Assembly (NCBI GenBank): GCA_019843655.1
Contig: JACDQD010000001.1
Coordinates: 46,992,443-47,056,442, forward strand
Reading direction: 5' to 3'
Source: Lethocerus indicus
Lineage: Eukaryota; Arthropoda; Insecta; Hemiptera; Belostomatidae
DNA: 64,000 nt
Within the stretch, counting starts at the first letter, position 1, and every line of letters begins with the position of its first letter. The notes below the pieces were generated by a model. The model was not told the origin of the DNA, made no database searches, and was given only the letters and a program-made list of their open reading frames with translations. Below, piece after piece: positions 33,191-46,000 of this stretch. Both the position numbers and the translations under genes were made by a program.

Positions 33191-36100
33191 AAAATTCAAA
33201 GTAATCGATACGTCGTTAAATTCGAATATTATTATAATACATTCGGTACGATAAAGGCGTCGGACTGAAAAAAAAACAGCGGAATCGTAATACTCACAAT
33301 AACTGGAAAAAATGTAACAAGGATATAACCACTTCGGAGATGACAGAATGCATTATGGGAAGCCGACACGCTCCATTTCAGTGTCAGAATAGCACTGAAG
33401 TAAGGCTACTGGCGACGGGGAGAAGCCAAACAACCGAGAGGACACAGAAACCTTCCGAGACCTCTGTATTTTAATCTCGATCCATTGGCGATACAACTAA
33501 AACTGGTTCAAATTGTTTGAATCTTCTCTTCATTAAGCTACTTTTTTCGAGGAGTGAAGCATTTTAGGGGCATAAAAACTTTGATAGGGTCAATATGAAT
33601 CGGGTCGAAAACATAAAACGTAACAGTAGAAATTTGCAATTAAATCTAAAATCCCCGAAAAGAGTTTTGTACTAAATTATCTGTTGACTATAGAAAGTAA
33701 TTCAAAATGAATTGCAGCAAATACAATTCATTTTCATGACTACATGATGTCAGCATCGCTACCACTGCCCGGCAATCAGAAAATATTTTCTAGTATTCGT
33801 AAACACTAATATAGGACCTTGAAATGAATGCGATTCCGGACACTAATGAAAAGTATCAAGGGATGTTGGGATTGGGAGTGAAAATCAAAGGAGACGAGTG
33901 AATGCGCTCTGCCGTATTCTGAATTCGCGCACTGGGATATTTGTTGGCCAAAAATGTGGCGGATCAAAGATATCTGGACATTGTTAATGAAGGCCGGCTA
34001 CGCGGGGATCGATTTCGGTCGCTGCCGTTACTGCAAAGTGCAAGCGTCATATGAGCCGGCCAGTCGCATGACCCGATCACTGTTACCGACGCCGAAAGGA
34101 CATTTCTTTTTTTCGACCGCCCGCGGAAGAGTTTAACTAAAACTCGAGTATAATTTTATCACAAATCGACAGATTGCCATCGGGACTCGAGTGCTCCGCG
34201 TCGAGTTGGGGCGTATCACCGGGAGATAATCTTTCTATAGACGCCCGGCGCCTCAGTAGTCCCCAAAACTCCGAACGATAGGAACGAATTCTCTGAGCCT
34301 TTTTTATATCGATTGAGTTGAGACAATTGGCCTTTCGTGTTCGATCGGACAGTTTTGAGAGATTTCACCCCTTTGATGAAAATACGAAGAGAGGAATGCC
34401 ATTCTCGGTAGATCTCTACGATTTGATCTTACGCCAGACCTGTTTCTACAGCAGCGTTAGTAGATTAGTGAGCCAATTAAGTACGCTTGTTGCCGGCCCA
34501 GCATCCTGTCTGCACTCTACCGCGTCAATTTTAGTCGCGTCCTAAAGTGCCGGCGTATCCGATTTATCCGGGATATTTCAGACTCCCAGTACCGTTCCGA
34601 GTGGCTTAAAAGGGCCAACAAATAGAGCGTTTAACAGAAGCTGAAATACCGCCGTCAACTATCGCCCGAAACGGGATACGACGGCTACACCGAAATCTCT
34701 TTGAGAGTGGGAGTGATATCCACAAAAAATAAGGATCCGGATTACGTAACTTCCAGCAATCTCAAAGAGCTACTACTACGTTTGACTACACTAAACGTCC
34801 GCACTGCAGAACGCGTTAGATACCGCTTTCTAGACGACACCAATCGGTCGAATCTCGGGCTAATTCGATTTTCTTAATGACCCCCACCGGAGCTCCGGGA
34901 AATTTTCGAACGACTGGAAAATTCCTGGAGTCTAACTCCGGGCCCAACTGCGTTTACCGGCGAGTTCGGAATTTCGTCTCAATTACTCTTTGTTCCTAAC
35001 CCACTCATTATGAGCACCGGCCGCTAGTACCGAGGGCGGTTTTATAACTGCATTTCGTTGTTCGGGAACATCCTAACCGAAATCTAATGAGCGTGTCGGA
35101 GGTAGAAGGGAACCCGGAGGAAAATTCGCCCCGTCACCGCGTCACAAATGTCGCGCCTCTATCGCCGACTTTTAGTCGATTAATGCACAAGAAAAGCGAC
35201 CGGGGAACAAAGACTTCGACGGGTATACCTTCGAGGGAATTTTTCTTCCACTGAAAAATTTCAAAAGATTAAGCCACCGTGCAAGCCGACCGAGATGCCC
35301 TTAACGACAGTAAGCCGGGGATAAGGAGTAATTAGAGGAAAATTCCAAAGGCGATAGAGGTCATATGAACGCGACGGGCCCGGAGTTCGATTCTCTGACG
35401 GCGGATCGAATTTCTGGTTCGATTTCAAATATCGACGTGTCGGCAAAACGTAGGGCGAGTCACTTACCGTATGCCGACCCGGCGATGAAGTGCATCCTGT
35501 GCATCACTTGCGGAATGAATACCGCCGGTCCAGCACCCGACTAACGCACAATAATTCTACTCTAATTATAACCAACCTTCTCGAACAAGTGAAAAACGCA
35601 ACGACCGTTGATCGGTGCGTACAGAAGCGTACTGATAATTCCGACAGGATGTGTCATCGGCAACGACATGCGCAATTAGACATGCGTATTTATTACTACC
35701 GTAATTTTACGGTAGAACCTAGTTTGTATAGAATTCGGTAAAAGGCGGTGACGACTCCCCGGAAGCACAAGTGGGGCTTTCCGGCCGGCCCCCGACCGGC
35801 ATTCGTTGGGGCGCCCAACGCGTTCGTTTATGGGGAGTCGAAAAGATTGCGCGATAATGAGGTCACACTCGATCCGCGCGGATCCGGATTCGCAAGCTGC
35901 CGGAGCACTTCTCGGAACCGGGAATAATGAAAGTTCGAGAAATCAGGCTGATGTGTGTGTCTCTCGGCCAAGAGCCGGCTGAACGGTTCCGGACAAAAAA
36001 CTATTGAATACTTAGGCAACCGCAAAAACGGAAGCGAATGAGCATGGAAACTCGATCCCGCTCGAAGCAAATGTCGGAAATAGGCATCACGACCTAAGAA

Positions 36101-36829
36101 ACTATTTTTTTTTATTTACAAATTGCGACTCGGACATTCCAATTATATTCGGAACAAAATCTCCCGCTACCCGTTTATCGCCCGACGTTTAGCGCCGTTC
36201 GACCGGGCTCATTGTTCACGCGATCGACAGAATTATACAAACCACGTAACGCAAAAATAAACCCATTACAGTCAACCATAAATCGGTATCGGTCGCAATG
36301 AACCGGGTACTAATTAGTCGGTGTAAATTACAACCGGACGTCTATAGAACGATTAAGATGCGCATTAATCACTCGAAGAGAAATCATCTCGAAGCTTGCA
36401 TATATAAATGTCTCGGTGATGAAATATTCCGACGCTTATTTTTTTCTACGGCAATAAATCGTTCGGATTCCACAACCCGCGAATCGCAATTGGCGGCTTG
36501 GATAGCCGGTTCGGTACTTGCAGCTAAATTAGGGCGTACCAGTGATCGAGGGGCCGCACTTCCTGATAATGTACAATCGATCGGTCTCGAAGGACGCCCG
36601 GACACGGCTGACCGTTGAAATTAAAAACTGACCGTAGCCGGCGAATCCGCAGTTCGGGACTTAATTTCTAAGTCGTGGGGAAAACCCGATGCTGCGCGTC
36701 GAACGGCCGAATTTGCCCAGATTCAGGCCTGTCGGACCACTGGGAAGCCCGAGCTACGATGAAGCCGGAAGAGACTGGAGGGCGTCAGAGCGGTCTTTGA
36801 GCCCGAGCCGCTCCTACGGCAATCTACAG

Positions 36830-36970
36830 ACAGGTGGATGGCTGGGGGTTTCTCCCACGGTCCGTAGACACCGCGAACGCAACGCGTTGCTCGAAACCGA
36901 GGAAAAGTGTTGGTAACGAAGATTCGCGGGCAGAAACCGACGCCAAGAATAAACCCAAGATGACACCCGG
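36830..36970 (-). repeat. dispersed repeat family 3
   Basis: Minus strand: TCTTGGCGTCGGTTTCTGCC, CGCGAATCTTCGTTACCAAC, ACTTTTCCTCGGTTTCGAGC, then GGGAGAAACCCCCAGCCATC. This fits 56735-56960, including the end near GGGAGAAACC. Confidence 0.6.
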
Positions 36971-37011
36971 AAATGACAGAATGAAAACAAAAATATATCC
37001 TTACCTCTGGT

Positions 37012-37015
<4 letters not shown>

Positions 37016-37069
<54 letters not shown>
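37016..37069. repeat. (AT)n microsatellite
   Basis: Pure AT alternation of about 54 bp. Confidence 0.97.
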
Positions 37070-37071
<2 letters not shown>

Positions 37072-38538
37072 GATATATACTTCTTTAAACCGACGCTAGA
37101 ATAAACGCAGTATAAATACCATCGGACCTTAAGTTTTAAGAATCGATCGCTAGGCAACTGGAAAGAGAAACTTTCACCAATTCCAAACAGACGAAACAAT
37201 GAAGTAAAAAAATAAGGGTCTATCATAGTTTTAGTTCGCTGGTCCGATTCCGAATTCTAAGTGGGCTTCTTCTCAGGGTCTCAGGGACAAGCATTCTGGG
37301 TGGAACGGTAGCTAATGCCTTAGTAACTGTGAGGGGTGTTTCGAGTTATAAGGCGGTGCGTAATTATCTTGCAGGTAGAGTGCAGTTAATGTGAGCTGGT
37401 GCCGGTGGGGTCACTGGACCCACGTACCGGTCAGCCTCTGGTCTTCTTGCAGCACACGAAGTCGGCAGTTGGGATCTGAATAAAGCGAGCGATAAAGCTA
37501 CTCCGGCTTAATTATTTTTCTATTAATTTTAAATTAAATATTATAAATATTCTCAACTGTTAATCTCCCCATAATTGTGCTTGTTTCTAGTAGTAGCAAA
37601 CTACTAATGGGTACAGATTTTATAAAATTAAAAAATAAACCATTGCTTTTTCAAACATAAGAAGACTGGGATCACACTGACTACTTAACGTCTTTAACCG
37701 ATAAACCGGAATCTCTCTGTTTTGTGCCGGTCGAGCGCCTTAAAGCCCGGTCAATTCGCCGGAAAATTTTCGGTGAAAAACCGCTTTTCGGGACAGGCGC
37801 AAACGCGGAAGTGCGAAACGCCGCTGTGTGGCTGCCGGTGTAAAGGTCATTACGAGCCGGTTGAAAAAAACAGGGGGTCAAGGCACGGTGTTTAAAAGGA
37901 ATCCGACTAGCGTCAAGCAAGCGGCCGTGGGGAAATGTTTTTCACAAATTGCCAGCGAGCGTTATGAAATCAAGATCTGTCGCGAGGACCAATATCCAAA
38001 AAAACAAGTAACTATGTTAAAAAAAAATTACACGCAGAAAAAAAATATGTGTAAGATGAAAAATTTGATCACTGGCAGGTAGCCCATCGGTGGACGACCT
38101 GACAAGATGCCTCATTATACTTATAAAGAAATGTAACCGAAGACGACGAGAAGCCGAAATCTATCCGCGTAACAAAATAACTTTGAATTTATTTATACAA
38201 CGTACAAATAGTTTGATTTCCCTCTATAACGCTGAAAAATTCTATTTCGACCGAACAGATGGCCGTATTAAATCAATTTACGGGGACTAAGTACGGGAAA
38301 CCAAAAATTGTCGAATAATGAGAAGCTATTAATATGTACCTTTCTGTTAAAAGTCAGAGCATCTGATAAATAATTGCCTTTTTGAGATACGGGGGGAGAC
38401 GAAGAATCTGTATTTCAATGTATAATTCTTAACATATAAAAGAATAAAAATATATAATATCGGATATACAAAATAAACAACATTAATTTATCAAAAGAAG
38501 CATCCCTCGTTTTTTTTTTTCAGTAGAGCCAACCATTA

Positions 38539-38540
<2 letters not shown>

Positions 38541-38592
<52 letters not shown>
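38541..38592. repeat. (AT)n microsatellite
   Basis: AT alternation with a single ATAC interruption near 38580. Confidence 0.96.
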
Positions 38593-41500
38593 TCCAATAA
38601 CTCGAACTCTCACCAAAGACAATGAGTCGAGGAAAAGATGACAAGGAATTTAAATTTATCATGGAATTTCACGCATCGCTGAGGATACATTGGACCGTCT
38701 GTATTTACACAGAATTATTTCCACTCTTAAATGCGAAACCGTTCCGAAACCTTCGCCGACCATTAAGAACAATAATTAAGGAAGCCAAAATGACTGTTGG
38801 TTGCCGTTCACGGTGGCATTGATACGTGAAAGTAAATCGCGCCCACAGTTAGTACCAGCACTTAAGTACTGAGGAACAAAGCGTAAAAACGAGGAAAAAG
38901 CTATCGGTTTTTCAAAAATTACCAAAAAAACCAATCGTCCATTGAGTACTCAGATTCTCAAATATTTATAATTCTAAAGCCTGCATGAGGTAGTCAAATT
39001 TCAGCAAAAAAATTTAAATTTTCTAATTAATTATTTTGAAAATTTTATTATCTGACGGTCATTATTGACGCAAAATCATATCTCCGTCAAAAATTATCCA
39101 TAATTTTACCTCTGTAGTTCTTAGTCGTTGTCAAAGATATACTACAGAGATGAAAAATTAAAATTAAATAAATAAATAATAATAAATATAAAATTAAAAT
39201 AAAAACTTAAAACTCGAATACGAACTTAACCTAACAGGAAATAATTGAGAATGAATGCGAGGAACAATTCCGAAGTAGTTTCCACCTATAGCAGAACCGT
39301 TAATGTCTAGAGGCGTTAAACGCGCTCGGACATAAGAAAAACCCCCCGCCGATGAAAAATCATGTTCAAATATAGGCCGTAAATAAATTTCCATTTTTTT
39401 TCCCAGTTGATGAAACCCAACGGAACGGCGGAGGCGAGAATTTAAACAATATTGAAAATAAATAAGCGCCCGTCGATAAGGTCAAGAAAGCGGTAAATAC
39501 AGTCGGAGCCGGTAATCACGCGCTCTGACGTCCAACTCTGTAACTCGGCAAAATGAAATTCTTTTTGAGTATTCCATTTCATCATTTTTTTCCATGGCAT
39601 GCATTTCATATTTCCAGACGGGTGGCTGAAAATTCTGCGACCTATATTGCGTTCGAAATTAACCAAAGTTTCACCGAAGTTTGATGGCCATCTTTGTCAA
39701 TCACCAGTGTGAGACATTTTTGCAGTCCATTTCCTGCTACATAAGTACTCTAATAAATGTTCTTTTTTTTTTTACTAAAACATGGGGCAAACTCGGACAG
39801 GAATTATTTCCCCGTTGCGCTTTTCCACAACTAGCATTTTAAAACAAAATAAACAATTTTTGAGACAAGTGCCTGAGGCACAAGGGTCTTGACGTTCAAC
39901 ATTATCTCTGGGTGAAGAGTGCACTGATGATATGTTAACATCTTTCTTCGTGAAATAACAAATAATCACAGCTCATATACCTTAAACTATAATATATTAA
40001 GGTGTTTTGACACCAGTAATGTGATAGTTTTGGCATTTTAAAAAAGAAATCATATACACTAATAAAGTGATAATACTAACTATAATAAGCATTAATACAT
40101 GAATGAAAGACAATCCAATTTATATTTAGAACAAAATCTAGCATGCTTTTTATTATTGGCAATGAAATCAGAGCTTCGGTGTATAAATACACATAAATTG
40201 TAAACTGAATCAGCGGAAGGAAAACAACATTTTTTTATCAATATAAACAAGCCATAAAGTTTTGCACTTGGATTGCATCAATCAGCATTAATTGGATATT
40301 AAGCTTCAGTTTTAATTCGTGACATGCAGTCAACATCTCAATCCAGATTCAGACTACCACCACAAAATGTGTGTTCAATTACTGATTAAACTAAATAATC
40401 TCGAATGAATCTTGTGATGTTTTTGGGTACACACCGACACAAGATAGGGGGATGGAGACAGAGGTCACGTACAGTGAATATATCAAATGGTAAACAACCT
40501 GGTAAATGTTCCTACCCACATTTAGACTACAAGTGTAAAAACCAGGAAATTTATATTAGTTTAATTCTCGGTGAAAAATTAGGCAATGAATTTGAGCATT
40601 AAAAATGCAACCGAAGACAAGTTTATAAAGAAATAAATAATTGAACATAGTGTGTGCTCAACATGCACGGTCAGTTTATCTAAGCGATCCGGACATTGTT
40701 TATTTTAAACAGCTAAACAATAACACGGTTGAATGGGCAACATGAAACATTCACATTCATGGTTGGCTCGAATAACAGCAAAATAAGAGTTTGAACACCG
40801 TAAACATCTAAACGCTAATGTGACTCAAGGGCTTGAGAACGTAAACTGATGGTGTATGCATTCTCTGAATGCAGGTGTTCATGGACATTGAACCCACGCT
40901 ATTATAGACAGGTTTCTCCACATAATACATAAGCGATGATTCGCACCTACAAACCGTTTCCGGACAAAACGTTATGGACAGATTTACTATTTACTACAGG
41001 GTTGCGGGTATTGAACTCGTATTAACTACAGACCAGGGCTGGTTTAGCACCACCAGGAATGGTGCCTCGGAGTAAGTTTGGATGACCTCCATTCAATCAT
41101 CCAGACGGAGAGATGAGTGAGCCGTGAATTGGAACTGAAGGTATGAACATGAAGTGGGGCTCGATGTTTTGTCAAACCTTCACAAAACCACATCATTTAC
41201 ACAACCGGGCCGAGAGGGATGTCATTCTCTGAAACCGGTCCGAAGAGGGGACGGAGAGACTTCGAATAACACTCTGCTTTTAGGCCACCATCAAGTAAGT
41301 TCCACACCAGTATCTCCTTGATACTGGGCATTCTATAAAGTGAAAAGTTGAAAACGAGATATTATGTTTCGACAACCTTACTCGTGTTTGCAGACAGTAT
41401 CCGCTGAATGGAATTCGGAATGTTTTCAGCTTTCCATGAACTAACAAAACTCTAGGGCTTGTTAACCTTCCTGATGTCCTGTGTGTGTTACGGGGTGAGG

Positions 41501-41799
41501 ACTACCCGAACGTGTTAGGGAACGTGTTTTTGACAACCTTCCCCATACGTGGTAGGCCAAGTTCCCTCGGGGACTTCGTAGGGGGGGGGGACTTTCGGGG
41601 CAATTTCCGTTAAAACGACGGTCCGATCGAAAATCGTACCTGGCAGGTTATATCCGAAGGGTAGGGCCCGGAAAATATGAAAGGGGGAAGAGGGGGGTCG
41701 AGAGGCCCCCTCCATCCACGAAAACTCTCGGTCAGCTTTTCCGGGGTCACGAAGGCCAGTAAATTAGATTAGAAATTAAGTTAGAAAACAAAATTGTGA

Positions 41800-42305
41800 C
41801 AATTTACCTTTCGGGGTCTTTTACGTGCTTTTAATCCGGCGTCGGGTCGAGGAATGGAGGGTTCGTCGGGCGGACGACGTCACGACGACGGGCAGCCGAG
41901 AAGCACAGTCAAAACGCGTACATGCACAAAAATGCTGAAACGACGGCTCGTATCGCAAAATATCCTGAGGTGAGGATAACACGAGGCCGCGAGACTCTCG
42001 AGGACGGACACGGAAATTGTTATATAAAAAAAATGAAATAACAAATATTTCTCTATATATGTAATAATATATATATGATTCTCTGTGTTCCGTGTATGTG
42101 TCTATGTGTGGTTTCTTCCCTCGGATTTTTTACTCTATCCCCCGCCGCGGCTGACGACCGACGAGCATTCGTGCCTCCGCGTTGAAAACTCGAGTCTCTC
42201 TCGCGTGTGCGTGTGTGTCGCTCGGTGTGTTTATTCGGAGGTAGCGAGTCTCACAACGCTGGGAGATAAAGATGATGTCATAATGACATCATTGATCGCC
42301 AACGT
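41800..42305 (-). promoter_or_regulatory. CpG-rich tract, possible minus-strand promoter and first exon
   Basis: The CG content stands out against the AT-rich surroundings, with GACGTCACGACG (CRE-like) and CA/GT-rich and GAGAGAG strings such as occur in insect 5'UTRs. On the minus strand a possible donor CCGAAAG|GTAAAT lies at about 41808-41814. No start codon with a long frame is seen. The 76-codon plus-strand frame is not convincing. This could be a first non-coding exon of a gene running left. Confidence 0.3.
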
Positions 42306-44331
42306 TCATGGCTGAACCCGACCGGTGACCTTGATAACGTTTATGCTTTTGCCCGGAAAAAATCGACAGTGCCGCCAACACAGGACGGCCCCAATTCCCT
42401 AGGCCTAAGGCCGGACACGAATTTACTGACCTTAAAAACCAATTATTTTCTCTTTACACTTTTTCCCATTTTCTATCCCCGGAATGTCTTCGATGTCCCC
42501 GTTATATTTTCTCGAGTCTGACATTTTTTTTTTAAATTAAAGCGTAAATAAACTCTGTATGGGATCGAAGCTCGAAGATTACAGTGGGGTAACTCTAAAA
42601 ACGTTAATACTACAGTGGTTATTAACCGAATAATATCCTCTTGCTATATACAGATTGAAACAGGTACTATCCTGTAATGTAATATAATATTCCTCTCATT
42701 TTTATTTTCTCGTCGACAACCATTGCCAACCTAATTCGCCTTGAGTCTTCAATCTTATCGCGACTCGTGAGGGTTTCCTGATAATTTATTTTCCCCTTAT
42801 TTATTTTCGATTTCTCCGTTATATCGGTAAAACTTGGTTCTTTTGTAGAATAAATAAATTTTTATTTTGGGAATCAATCCGGTTGTATTTTGATGCAATG
42901 GTAAGCGTACCACATAAACCGAATAATATTGGCATACGATAAATACACCGAGTTACATAATACTACGTGGCATTAATTAACATTTTATTTTTATTTCCTT
43001 TGTATGCCACCCGAACGTTCCTTCGACTATAACGCCATTTCGATTCGTCCATTACATTAATCTAATTTTAATATTTTATAGTACAATTTTAATAACGAGT
43101 CACGTCACTAAAAGAACAGACGGCAACAAGGCATCGCAGGTTGCTTGACATTGTCAGATTGAGAATGTCTGATTATATTACTGTCGGAATGCTACTGACG
43201 ACGATGGGAAGTCGAAACAGGCCCGGCTCAGGATATGAACACGAATAAGAGCACGAGGCCAATGAATCGCGTTAAAACATAAATGATAAATCGTTTAATA
43301 ATTAATTACGATAAACAAATTAAATTTCGTACTGTAATTATCGTCTGAGGTACATTGATATATTATAGTTGTTTTATATTTAATTTAAAAGCGTATTTTG
43401 CAAACCAAAAAGATTGGCTTACGATCAACATAGTGTTGCATAATGTTATGAAATGATTTTATCCTATAATAAAAATAAAATATCAAATAATCCTGTATAT
43501 AAAACATTCACGACTTAGGCGTAATATTTAAATTTAAATAAATAATCATTTATTCGACAGCTGGAAAGTTATTCGAGTCCGTGGTTCCGACAATGCCATA
43601 CTGACAGTGGTCTTAACGCTGGTATGAAAGTAGTTTTTCTTAATTCAATGATGGGAATTTTATAAAATTCCACCAGATGAACCTTTAAAATAAATTTACA
43701 TATCTGAATATCTCATGATTTTTAAATTCTTAAAAATTAAGTCGATAACATAGTGATTTTTTTATTTTGAGAGGTTTTCAGGAATGCGAATCAGCAAACG
43801 AAAATCATATCGGAAATAATGCACTCCGCCCCAATAAATGATTCGTTTATATAAAACTTATTCTGTAGAATCTAACTGCAAAGCGAGCGTATTTTTATAA
43901 TTTACATGATGTTAAGTTTGGATTGGAATTCTTCTGGTATTGCTATAATTCACCATTGCACATGAAAATAAATCGGTATCTCACTTTCCACTTATTTATT
44001 TTTGAATAGCCGGTTTTGTTTCTGGATGCTGATTTTAAAATGCGCCACATTGTGCACAATTTCCCGTTTATAGCCGTCAATAGCAAAGGCTAAATTACAC
44101 TGTTACTGTTAGATTTACTACTAATTATTAATTGAATTATTTTCAAGTTACACTTGCCCTCATTTGGTGGAGTCGCTACTTTGGCTAATTTTCTCGGAAA
44201 TTGTATTGCACAAAACCCCGTAATAATCAATTGCAATGGAACCACCCGATCATTCAACAAGGATTTTAGCTAGGCAATTGCCCAAAATCACATTCATAAT
44301 ATACGAACACTATTCGAAGTAATATTATTGT
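42306..44331. other. intergenic, upstream of the small membrane-protein gene
   Basis: AT-rich, without coding exons. One CTGACGA...GTCGAAAC stem-loop motif is at 43194-43217. The last 300 bp before 44332 would hold the promoter of the small gene; no TATA box is evident. Confidence 0.5.
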
Positions 44332-44457
44332 ATGTTTAGACGCTGGAAGATGAATAACGCTGTTATTGCTCGAAATCTAAATATGGCGGCTAATGCAAGT
44401 AACCAAAGTGCACCCGGGTGTTGTGCAAATTTATCTTGCGGTTTGTCTGTGGGTCAA
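44332..44457 (+). CDS. predicted first exon of small membrane-protein gene
   Basis: Candidate first exon. It is open from ATG at 44332 (after an in-frame TAA at 44320) to a donor CAA|GTAAAT at 44457/44458, which joins in phase 0 to the acceptor at 45658. It encodes MFRRWKMNNAVIARNLN followed by a Ser/Asn/Cys-rich stretch ending GLSVGQ. Further in-frame ATGs are at 44350 and 44383; the last lies inside AAATATGGCGGC, a YY1/Pho-type element that often overlaps start codons. The basic, hydroxylated N-terminus could be a mitochondrial presequence if the first or second ATG is used. Support is the open frame, donor, frame match and YY1 motif. I do not recognise the family, and the exon could instead be 5'UTR. 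Confidence 0.45.
44379..44391 (+). promoter_or_regulatory. YY1/Pho-type element at 5' end of small gene
   Basis: AAATATGGCGGCT fits the YY1 (fly Pho) consensus AAnATGGCGGC in the orientation usual near animal transcription and translation starts. It sits in the predicted first exon and contains an in-frame ATG. It supports transcription to the right from this area. Confidence 0.4.
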
Positions 44458-45658
44458 GTAAATGAATTGTTTAAATAAATGTTTAAAAAACACAATAAAT
44501 GTTATAATAAAAACATTTTTTTAAATATAAGTGATAAAAAAAGGAAAGCCGATTGTATGGAATCGTTGAAAATATCAGCATCATAGCCTTTGAAGATTGA
44601 AGAAATTCGGAGAGTAAAACTCTCCAAATGCAATAAACAATTATGGATTTTTCAATCTTTAATTTCATTTTCATTTTAAATTCTATAAAACCGGACAATT
44701 ATTTTTATAACATTCAATGTTCTGAGCCCTAGACCGGGGCGGTTCATTAACTTATTCGAAGACATATTTCTAGACCTGCGACAAATATGAATCAAAATAC
44801 AGATATAAATGTTATCCAGGTTGTTATTTCTTATTCTCTTACCTCATGACTGCTTCTTGAACTTTTCCAGTTTCTTGAAATATACCGCACTTTTTAATAC
44901 CGCACTACTTGAAATGTACCGACTTGGTAACTAACACCCTTGATTACTTGATCAGATATCTGTATCTGCGCCTCTACTGTTACCTCAATTTTCCATATAT
45001 TAAACTATATGCGCGTATTCCGGAAGGAAATTCTGTTGTGACTAATAGTTTTATTTCATAATAAATATATTTATATAAAAAATACAAAGTATACAAATTT
45101 GTATCTGAAGTGTATTGGGTTCCACGATTCTGTTACACGATGGCATTGGAAACTCATCACCTGTTTCCGTGCCTGCGTTTGGCTCTTTACTATTTCAGAA
45201 AATATGAGAGCGAATTAAAATTTTGGAGTGAGTTTTGAATTGAAATCAGTATACTTCAAAAGAAGTAAATGTATGTTATTTGTTGTAAGTCAATGTATAT
45301 AGTAAAAACACTGAATACAGATTTTTAGTTTTGTGAAAAGCCTGTGAATTGGATTTATTTTGGATTTATATGCCTTATTTGACGTTACTAGAACGTTCTA
45401 CAATTCCTTATATTCATGTGTGTTAATTTTGTTTTGTATGAAGAAGAGTTTACAATAAAATGTGATGACGGCAGTTGCTTCAATTTTTCTTGATATCAGT
45501 GATGAAATCAAGAATAAATAACTTTTACAGAAGGAAATATTAGTGGAAAATACATTGTATATACAATCCGAAAGATAAAACAGCAACAGTTGTAAAAACA
45601 TGTAACATAGAGAATTTATTAATAACAGTTGTTAATGTTAGATGTTATTTTATTACAG
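44458..45658 (+). other. intron of the small membrane-protein gene
   Basis: Predicted 1201-nt intron, GTAAAT...TTATTACAG, AT-rich, without recognisable repeats. A 71-codon minus-strand open frame at 44483-44698 and a 67-codon one at 45398-45601 lie in it. They show no domain and are AT-driven noise. Confidence 0.45.
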
Positions 45659-45895
45659 ACAAGTGTTGGTCAGACAAGTAAAATGATCAATGATGCTGCT
45701 ACTGTCTGGAAGAAGGTGAGACACTCGAGGATCGGCTTTGGTTTAATGTTGGTTGGTGTTACATTTGGTGGACACTTAACATATTCCTACTGGTACAAAC
45801 CTAGAAGGAAGCGTCGCGAATTGCAAGAGGCGGATGCAATATCTGAATTCCTGTTTACAAAAGAACTTTCATCAATGCAAAATAAACCTGAATGA
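45659..45895 (+). CDS. small single-span membrane protein, last coding exon
   Basis: A strong acceptor (gttattttattacag at 45658) opens a frame that runs to TGA at 45893-45895. Joined to the exon at 44332-44457 it gives about 120 residues. If the upstream exon is non-coding, the first ATG here is at 45683 (AAAATGA, good context), giving about 70. Residues 51-66 are amphipathic and basic (ATVWKKVRHSR). Residues 67-88 form one membrane segment (IGFGLMLVGVTFGGHLTYSY), followed by a very basic stop-transfer stretch, KPRRKRRE, and a short acidic/polar tail. The size, layout and possible presequence resemble small inner-mitochondrial-membrane or ER proteins, but I recognise no family and assign no function. 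The balanced codons and ordered polarity argue that it is a real protein. It is convergent with retn. Confidence 0.72.
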   Translation, partial: TSVGQTSKMINDAATVWKKVRHSRIGFGLMLVGVTFGGHLTYSYWYKPRRKRRELQEADAISEFLFTKELSSMQNKPE

Positions 45896-45948
45896 TAGTC
45901 TGATAAAATACTAGATAAATAGTTTATTGTAGTGTTTCTGATGGGTAA

Positions 45949-46000
45949 AATAAATTTAATTTGTTAAATTGTGTGTTGTGTATGTATGTGTGTGTATCGG
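45949..46000 (+). terminator. poly(A) signal with GU-rich downstream element
   Basis: AATAAA at 45949-45954, only 54 nt after the stop codon of the small membrane-protein gene. It is followed within 20-40 nt by a GU-rich run (GTGTGTTGTGTATGTATGTG). This is the textbook arrangement of an animal cleavage/polyadenylation site and would make a very short 3'UTR. Confidence 0.6.

Larger units (their letters stand above)
28521..41799. other. non-coding, no gene seen
   Basis: GC-balanced DNA between 32.7 and 36.9 kb has many chance frames on both strands (up to 167 codons minus at 36723-37226, running through an AT microsatellite). None has a recognisable domain. The 10-bp arms CTCTTTGAGA (34697) and TCTCAAAGAG (34760) form an inverted pair 53 bp apart. 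The remainder is AT-rich. Confidence 0.5.

Noticed and set aside
36723..37226. 167-codon minus-strand frame
   Set aside because: Runs through an (AT)n microsatellite and a family 3 repeat, with no recognisable domain and overlapping frames on the other strand.
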